DNA from: Tremella fuciformis
Lineage: Eukaryota > Basidiomycota > Tremellomycetes > Tremellales > Tremellaceae
NCBI GenBank assembly: GCA_032768795.1
Contig: CP136492.1
Span: 1,178,001-1,242,000 of the forward strand
Length of the DNA: 64,000 nucleotides
Reading direction: 5' to 3'
Below, one piece after another: positions 57,050 through 64,000 of the stretch. Both the position numbers and the translations under genes were made by a program. The notes under the pieces are model-generated. The model was not told where the DNA came from. It did no database searches and worked only from the letters and a program-made list of their open reading frames with translations. Numbering within the stretch: position 1 is the first letter of the stretch; every line of letters starts with the position of its first letter.

Positions 57050-60000
57050 TCAGCGACACCCCACGATTTGTGAACGGACACCCACACCGCTGAAGATGGC
57101 GGCAAAGTCGTCCGCTTGTACAAACTCGATTGCACTGCCGAGCCGGTCCCTTGTCGAGCGGTCCAGGCTGACCTCGCCGACGTAAAGGTACCGCCTGTAC
57201 GGGACGACGTGCGGCTGCGCACGCATCATGGTCAGATCCTCAATCTGCTCTTGCTCAATGTCCATCAGGTCGAGCGGTTGATTCTCTGGTCGGGGTACAA
57301 AGTCGTATGTCCCCGATCGGATACCACGACAGCTTGTGAAGATCGCTTCGAACGAGTTGGCGGAGGTGACGTTATGCAGCCAGTCAAGCCACGCTGTGCA
57401 TACCTGTGGCAGCTGCGTTGGCGGAGGCGCGACGGACACTGCCAAGCCCGAACCGGTACCGTCGAACGCGAGCAACGCAGAGTTGAGAGCATCGTAAGCC
57501 GCATTCGGGTCAGGACATCGCCTGCACGTCAGTTCACATCTTCCGTAATACCAGAGGAACGCTCACGCCTTCTCCTTCCAAGACGCCTCGACCCACTCCA
57601 CGACTGAAGGCAGGATGTACGCGCCCCACGAGTCGTTGACCCGTATCATGTCCATCATCTCCCTCAGCTTGTGCGGAGACCGCAAGATCAGAGTCGGGGA
57701 GAAGGCGACGAGGCCGCCTGTCGTCCATATAGGCCGCAACGTCCAGTCTGTGGGATGCAGGTACAGCGACGGGCCGACCGCATAGAACTTTGTCTTTTTC
57801 GACGGAGCCTGTCGTAGGGTAGAAGACACCAGGGTCAAACGCAGCTTTGCGTTGCTGATGATAACAATGTCCAAGGACCCATTCGGCTCTTGTCCTTTAG
57901 CCCCATTCATCTTGAACTCATCGACCAGTGCCTCATTGAGGACATCACAGGGTCCTTCGCCTCTGGGATACTTCATCACTGCCTTGTCGCGCAGCGTTCG
58001 CGTGAACGGGGGCGAAACGCCATAGCTGGCCATTATGGAGGTCGGGGCGGGATAGGGTTCGAACGGTCGAGGGAGGGCCGCGTCTGCCAAAGGTCGCACT
58101 GGGTTGACCATGCGCGGTGGTTTGACGAGGGATTTCAGTGGCAGACTCAGGAGGACTAGAGCCAGCCCGATCTCACTTTTCTTCCAGTCCCCGTAGCCCA
58201 GACTGGATAGGTCGATCCGAGGCCCGGAGACTATTACTAGCGCAAGATGCTCTGAGTTGGTGCCGTCTTTCGATGGGGCGTCGAGATAGCTGACCCATAT
58301 CTGCGAATCAGACTCAATCGTACCAGCGTCCTGACGTAATGACCTACAGTCTGCTCGACTTCGGCTTTGACCTTAAATGCCTCCCATGTCTTACGATCGG
58401 CGCCGCCCCGAGTCTGTACTTCGGTACGCGACAGCTTGCCCCACTGCAACATCTTGGCGCCATGTCTAAATGCCGCGTCGAATAGCTCTCCACCCATCTC
58501 CTCGAAGAAAAGCGGCATCATCCCGGTCTCCGATGCCATCTTCTGACGGAGCAAGTCATGCCCCGTGTTGTTTTGCGATCCACGCATGAGTCGCATGTCG
58601 AAGAGGACTTCCTGATCAGGTTTGCTGCGCTGCAACGACACGCGTAACCAGGCAAGTGTTTCAATACGACGAGAGCCGGTCTCGGATATCGAATGTCGAC
58701 TCAATGGTGTATCGCCTCCAGCTGATAGAGGTGTAGCAGGGACTGCTTGATGGGAGCCATTCGTTATTGCGGTTGGACGACGCCTGGGATCACGAGCTTG
58801 ATCGTATATATTGTTTGGAGCAAGGGGAGTGCCTGATTGTGGCGCGTATGGGGTGGGAAGGTGACCTGCAGACTGTTGCTGTGCCCACAAGGGCGACATT
58901 CCGCCATAATGTGCGTTTGGCGAGTAGTTGCCCGCAGAGACAGGAGGGACGGGAGGTGGAGGTGGACGAGCAAGGGGAAATGCGAAAGGAGGCTGGGGAT
59001 ACGGTTGAGCAGCCCATGAGGGCTGTTGACCCGCCCACCGCCTTTGTTGCCGAGACTCCCACGGAGCTGGTTGTGCTGGTCCTGCCGGTCTAATGGTCGG
59101 TTGGGGCGGCAAGTGCTGGGGTGGAGGTGGTCGAGCGAGGGGTTGGGTGCTGGGACCCCCACTCGTTTGACGTGGTACGAAAGACGAGCTCATGGCTGGC
59201 CCTGCCGGCGGTCGAGCGATAGTCTCTTTGCTCGAGGGCGCCCGAACACCAGTCAGGTCTTTTGAGGATTTGCGGGCAGGCGGGCGAACCCTTTGCTCTA
59301 GCTGAGCGTCGAGAGGATCCACATCCTTGGTCAGTCGCGGCTGCTGATAACGTGGACGCTGAGAGATCGGAATGGGCTGTTTCTTCAGAATAGGGGATTT
59401 CGGACCGGCGGTGCTCCCCCGAGAGGCCGCGGAGTCCTGCCGTGGTAAAGGAGGAGACATCGAAGTCTTCTTTGGCTGCTGTCGAGTATCATCACTCGTC
59501 AGATCTACTACCTCGGGGCTGCCAGACTTCGTCGCCGAGGGCAACGGAACTTCGTCAAGTGCCTTGGAAGCCGGACTCTCTTCTTTGGAGGGCGCGGTCG
59601 TAGGGGTAGGGGGAGCAAGATTTTCTGGCTGTACCACACTGGATACCGCGACCTCAGCGGAACTCTTGTCTGTAACGTGTTCTGGTGGGTCTGGGGGTTT
59701 CAAAGAAGCAATAGGCGAGGAGGGATGTACACTATGCGTGCCGACGTTCGGAGTGACTTCTGGGGTTGTCCCTGGATTCGCGGGCGTCAGTGCCGGTGGG
59801 ATTGCACTGGCCGAGGGATCTGGCTGTTCGATATCCCTTGCTTCCAAGGGTATAGGATTGGAAGGCTCAGAACCCGCTGAAGGAGTTTCCAGCTCGCGAT
59901 GCTCGATCTCAAGGTTGCCCTCTTGTAGTGCTGTGGGTCTGGTAGGAGATGTCGTGATGCTCGAAGGCCCAATCGATACCGGCGCCTGAGTCACCTCAAC

Positions 60001-60887
60001 GCTTTCGGATCTCGCCTTCTTGGGTTCACTGGGTCCAGCTTCAGGCTGCGACTCGCCCAGAATTGGCGCATCTGGAGACGAGGACGCGATACGCTTGAGC
60101 TTCCGAACCTGACTCGGCCTGGAGAGGGACGGCGGGGGAACAACGGGTTCCTCGACTTCCTCCGGCTCATCGTCTGACGAGGGATCAGAGAGGCTGCTCA
60201 GAGAAGATACAGGCGATGGATATGCGGCGCCTGAGGCGGTAGCTTGTCTCCTTCTCTCCATCAACGCCTGCCTCTTCTTGTGCATATAATAGTCGGAATC
60301 GGCCTTCGTCAATGGCTCGCCTGCCAGCTCCTTTGCGCGACGACGGTCGTACACCCGTATGTACCGCCTGGGCTCGACCTGACGGAACCACCTTTTGAGC
60401 AGCTTTCGGGGGCATTCGACCGTCTCCCCGTACGACTCGCCGCGATAGAGCTTTCCCGCAGGTTCCGTTCTGCCGGGCGGGATCCTGCGGCCAACGGCTG
60501 CCCAGAATCTGCATGATCAGTGTACGGCAGACAGGTGACTTGAGCTCAGACGCACTCATCAACAAGGGGTGCTCGGCCATTCTCCAGCGAGAAGCTGTTG
60601 TAGGTCTGCAAGCTATCGGAGGCTGTCTTGAGGTATTTGTTCCACATGACCGCGTATACCCAGCACTCCCTGCCCCGCTTCTTGCCCGTTGCCTTGTAGT
60701 ACTGGAACTGGGCCCACTTGATGGCGTCGACATCGAAGTCTCCGTCCTCATCTTCAGGCTCCTCCGTCACCGCCGACTCGGGCTCCGAGTCGCTGCCGTT
60801 CAGATCATCCAGCCCCTCCGACTGCCGGCGAGGTCGTGGCGGCTCGAGCTGGACTCTGGCGAGCTCAGCGGCGGACGAGGAGGCCAT
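57050..60887 (-). CDS. Large chromodomain-like protein with conserved C-terminal region
   Basis: Exons on the complement: 60556-60887, 58348-60508, 57567-58300, 57050-57521; 1,232 aa in one frame. What look like two genes (57-58 kb and 58-60 kb) join through a clean intron at 58301-58347, and the frame stays open through the second. Residues about 35-110 resemble a chromodomain (IKWAQFQYYKATG, CWVYAVMWNKYL, SLQTYNSF, VDEFWAAVG). A 550-residue Pro/Ser-rich disordered stretch follows, then about 500 ordered residues (YVRT-type helices, IWVSYLDAPSKDG, MDMIRVNDSWGAYILPSV, EVSLDRSTRDRLGSA). I recognise no enzyme. The layout recalls heterochromatin adaptors such as Chp1, but that is only an analogy. 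Confidence 0.65.
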
Positions 60888-61217
60888 CACAGCTGTCCGC
60901 GGCCCAAAGTGATGATGGGATCAGCACACACGGTCTGGAAATCTCATGGCGTGTCGATAAGAGAACGACTTGAAACGAGTGTCCGCTTTTATTGTTCGTA
61001 GCCTCCACCTCGGATCATTCTCGGCAATAGACCACGTGGCTGTGAGTCCACGCGCGACGCGTTGAGCTTTGACAACTTTGTAGCAATCATCAATACTCAG
61101 TCTGTTCGGTCGTGAACCACTCGCATTGGCCATTGAGCTAGCTGAGCAATCGGCAAGAGCAATCTTGGACGCAGAGTATTCACCATCAGAGGGGATTCAC
61201 GAGGGAGTTCTGACATC
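60888..61217. promoter_or_regulatory. Divergent promoter region before MOB1
   Basis: 330 bases between the chromodomain-like gene start and the MOB1 start. GCTAGCTGAGC near 61138-61148 is partly palindromic. Nothing else stands out. Confidence 0.3.
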
Positions 61218-62322
61218 ATGTCTACGCTCTTCAACTTGTCAGTTCCTGTGATCGTTGAGCCAACCAAGTTGACAATCCAGGAAGAACAATCAATCACGAA
61301 GTACGTCTCCAGTGCTCCCCTGCACTACTTTATCCCCGCAATGGAGCTCATGCCAGCCTTCAAGCCGAAGAAAGTCGCAGAGGGAACCAAGCAATGGCAG
61401 CTGAAGCAGTATGCGCAGCAAACTCTGGTAAGCCATTGTGTTTCACCGGGGTGGCGGGAGCATGGAGATCGACGACTACGAGATGAGAGGCCAGAACTGA
61501 CTTTATAGGGGAGTGGCAACCTCCGGACTGCAGTGCAGCTGCCAGAGGGCGAGGATGCGCAAGAGTGGATTGCTGTGCATGGTGCGATCACTCTGTCTTC
61601 TTCCCCTGCTCACTAGCTGATCGCAGTGGTCGACTTTTTCAACCATGTAAACATGTTGTATGGGACCATATCCGAGTTCTGCACACCAACCGAGGTCAGC
61701 TTCACTTGTAGCAGCCAAGGGCTATAGCTGATGCCCAGTGCCCAATCATGAACGCCGGTCCAAAGTCAGTCCTGGCCTTCAGACGTACCGAGCGATCAAG
61801 CTGATGGGCAGATACGAGTACTATTGGGAAGATGGCGAGAACTAGTCAGCTTGCTCATCAGCCCCTTGGTGAGACTAGCTGATTGGTGCAGTAAGAAGCC
61901 GACCCACCTTTCTGCCCCAGCATACGTCGAGGCGCTCATGACGTGGACACAGTCTATCCTGGACGACGAGCGTCACTTCCCTCAGAAAATTGGTGCGTCT
62001 AGGGCAATCTTGCGCAGAGAGACGCTCATTGTCAGGCGTCAAGTTCCCCCCGACCTTCATGAACACCGCCAAGACGATTCTGCGCCGCTTATTCCGTGTT
62101 TACGCACACCTGTACCACTCGCATTTTGACCAGATCTGCGCGCTCGGCATCGAAGCGCATCTCAACACCAACTACCGCCATTTCCTTCTTTTCATCGATG
62201 AGGTCAGCTGTCGAGACTTCATGATATCAACAGCTGACTCCCAGTTTCAGCTCTTGTCCGAGAAGGATCTCGTCCCGCTAGAAGATTTCAACAAGACCAT
62301 TCTGGAAGAGACGAGCCGATAA
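61218..62322 (+). CDS. MOB1: Mob1 kinase activator
   Basis: Activator of NDR/LATS kinases in mitotic exit and septation. Ten exons: 61218-61237, 61282-61301, 61357-61427, 61509-61581, 61627-61694, 61739-61764, 61812-61844, 61892-61992, 62036-62202, 62245-62322; 218 aa, matching the family's length. The start reads MSTLFNLKNNQSRTFKPKK after two 20-nt exons are joined. Then GSGNLRTAVQLPEGED and EWIAVHVVDFFNHVNMLYGT follow, and the zinc-site residues (C in FCTPTECP, H in YAHLYHSHF). LLFIDEFQLL and a final EETSR close it. Every splice phase agrees. Confidence 0.95.
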
Positions 62323-62446
62323 TTGATATGCTTCTTGGGAGCAGCGTTGTGCAACATTTGAGCCTGTATGTACTTATAGTATGCGTATGCATAGTTTTAT
62401 ACCTGGCAACCGGCAAAGCAACCGAATAGCGGACAAGCATGGTGGC

Positions 62447-64000
62447 TCATAGCCGAGAAGTGCTCATCCTGCCCGCGGATACGCTTCTCCCCTTGACACC
62501 GCCTGTACCTGCGGGCTTGAGCGATAGTCGATCTGTGTTGTCCGTCAAGTCTGCCAGAGCATCTCTGATGGATGCGGCAGCCGCGATGGAAGACGCCCGC
62601 TTTGGCAGAGTTCCCACACCAAGCTGGGATGATCTCGGAATCGGCGGCGCACCGAGACCCAGTGGGAGCGGTTTTGGACCTTTTCTAGGTGACTTGCGAG
62701 TGGGCTGGGCTGTGAATGCTTTCTTCGGACTACTCCTGGTCGCGGAAGTCGCCAGCTGTGTGGTCGCTCTCTTGTTTTCTCCGGAAGCAGACGCCGGGTT
62801 TGTGGGCAGAGGTTCGGGTCTGGAAACCGGCACTTGTTCCGTAGACTGCGCAGTCGTAGACGGGCCAGCGTTCGACAGAGTGAATGGTTCTGGCTCGTCA
62901 TCGTCCTCAATGACGACACCGAGCACATCGTCAACGGTATCGTCGTCGTCATCCTCCTCGGTCACAGGCGCAACGAATTTCGGCAACACGCTCTTGCGCC
63001 TCATCGCGTCCATCCTTGGGGCGTACTTTGCCGAACGTTGTGGTATGCTACCCTGCAGCGCCTGCGACAAGCTGAGCGGCATGTCGGTATTCGGTTCTGG
63101 CGATTCGGACCGAGATGAGAGAGGCGGAGACAACAGACCAGAGACTGTATGGGCAGACATTGAGGCACGGGAGCTGCCGCGCAGCGTCTCCTCGACACTG
63201 ACGCCATCAGGCTTGCGCATCTTTCTACACTCATCAGCAAAAGATCGGGAAAACAGCAGGGAGACGGACTTGTGAAGGTTTGGCTCTTTGTAGTTGACGC
63301 TTCGTCTGGCGCGTCTTACCCTTCCTTCATCCTCCGCACCGTCTGCAAACTCTCGTTGTGCAAGATCAGCATCGACCGTCACTGATACCGCTCAGTCTGA
63401 TTGGACGTTTCAACCACATGAGAGAACTCACTTTGTGCAGCTGTTTGTGGAGCATCCGCGTGCTCGACAGCATTACGGGTGGCCAAGCCGACGCCAGAAG
63501 ATGCTGCGTCTTCCGAGCCTAGCATGACTGCAGCATCTTCCGGCGTCAACTGCACTACTTCTCCCTCATCCCATTGCGACGTATCTGCGGCGGCTTCTGT
63601 CGTTCGCTCCGGGGTCTTCGCCTCGTTGACCGGTCGCAGCAGACCGCTTTCCCGCCGACGTTTGGCCTTCTTGTCGTGCTTCACCGGAGCTGGAGATAGC
63701 GGAGCTACAGGACTGGAGGAAGATGAGGAGGGTGAAGAGACGTCGTCCAGAGGAGGATCGAGCACATCGCGCAAGCCCTTCGGGACAGGCGAGCGAGATC
63801 CTGGTCGTGAACCGGTCCCGCTTCTCCGTCTATCATGTCAGTCCAGCAGACCCACAGAATAGAATCTTAGACCCACCCTTTCGATTTTCTCCTCTGTGTG
63901 ATGACGTCAAAGCGCAACCTATCCTCGATTTCCAGCTCGCCAATCTCGTTGAGGGGCGCGAGGCCGACTGTCTGGGAGAACTGAGCCGCTGGCCGAGTGG
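62447..64000 (-). CDS. SGO1: Shugoshin, 3' part (N-terminus off the window)
   Basis: Protector of centromeric cohesin via PP2A. Visible exons on the complement: 63877 to beyond 64000, 63432-63829, 63271-63381, 62447-63224; about 470 residues. The N-terminal coiled coil that binds PP2A is not in the window. The diagnostic C-terminal shugoshin motif reads RRARRSVNYKEPNLHKKM, spanning a splice (63225-63270). Upstream are acidic and Pro/Ser-rich linkers, downstream an Asp/Glu run (EEDDDDDTVDD) and Lys/Arg/Pro-rich tail (SPRKGPKPLP). Such low-complexity regions are usual in this fast-evolving family. The motif match makes the call, the rest supports it. Confidence 0.8.

Noticed and set aside
57050..58111. 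Separate leftward gene starting at 58111
   Set aside because: The frame runs open upstream through 58300 and joins the larger gene by a clean in-phase intron, so a separate start is not needed.
60185..60751. 188-codon minus-strand frame
   Set aside because: It is a shifted reading of the chromodomain-like gene; the spliced frame with WFRQVEPRRYIRVYDRRR is far more protein-like.

Overview
The window is nuclear DNA of a GC-rich basidiomycete, most likely a tremellomycete yeast (relatives of Cryptococcus, Kwoniella, Trichosporon). This rests on gene content and splicing. Nearly every gene is cut by introns of about 40-55 nt, with CTRAY-like branch sites a few bases from the acceptor. Conserved proteins (Lsg1, Rse1, Sec8, Rad18, Mob1, Spb4) are intact once those introns are removed. 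I built the splice models by hand; each full-length model keeps frame across all exons and ends in one stop codon. No genus can be named from sequence alone.

Layout. 1-9.6 kb: the end of an unknown gene, LSG1, CBP3, COA1, ERG4 and an IVY1-like BAR protein. 9.7-18.1 kb: a mobile-element block. A Helitron Rep-helicase gene (1,716 aa, intact) runs rightward. Facing it on the other strand are a TET/JBP-like 2-oxoglutarate/Fe(II) dioxygenase gene and a small chromodomain-like coiled-coil gene. A hairpin followed by CTAG and then T at about 18.07 kb looks like the Helitron 3' end, which would place both accessory genes inside the element. 18.1-27.2 kb: a SAM methyltransferase, RAD18, ceramide glucosyltransferase and exocyst SEC8. 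27.4-36.4 kb: a SABATH-like methyltransferase with a long disordered N-terminus, an unknown 440-aa protein, SCO1 and SPB4. 36.4-48.2 kb: an Ost-alpha/TMEM184 protein, RSE1, a Gfo/Idh/MocA oxidoreductase and a membrane glycosyltransferase. 49.8-64 kb: a GPI-type aspartic protease, a tandem 253-bp repeat, YTM1, a TGL2-like lipase, a 1,232-aa chromodomain-like protein, MOB1 and the 3' part of shugoshin.

How the genes relate. Most are unlinked housekeeping genes. Three 60S-biogenesis genes (LSG1, SPB4, YTM1) are each head-to-head with a proven or likely mitochondrial gene (CBP3, SCO1, TGL2-like) across short shared promoters. CBP3 and COA1, assembly factors for respiratory complexes III and IV, are convergent neighbours. 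The best candidate for an undescribed system is the Helitron block: a DNA transposon that appears to carry its own base-modification eraser/modifier enzyme and a chromatin-reader-like protein, possibly also joined by splicing into one 678-aa protein.
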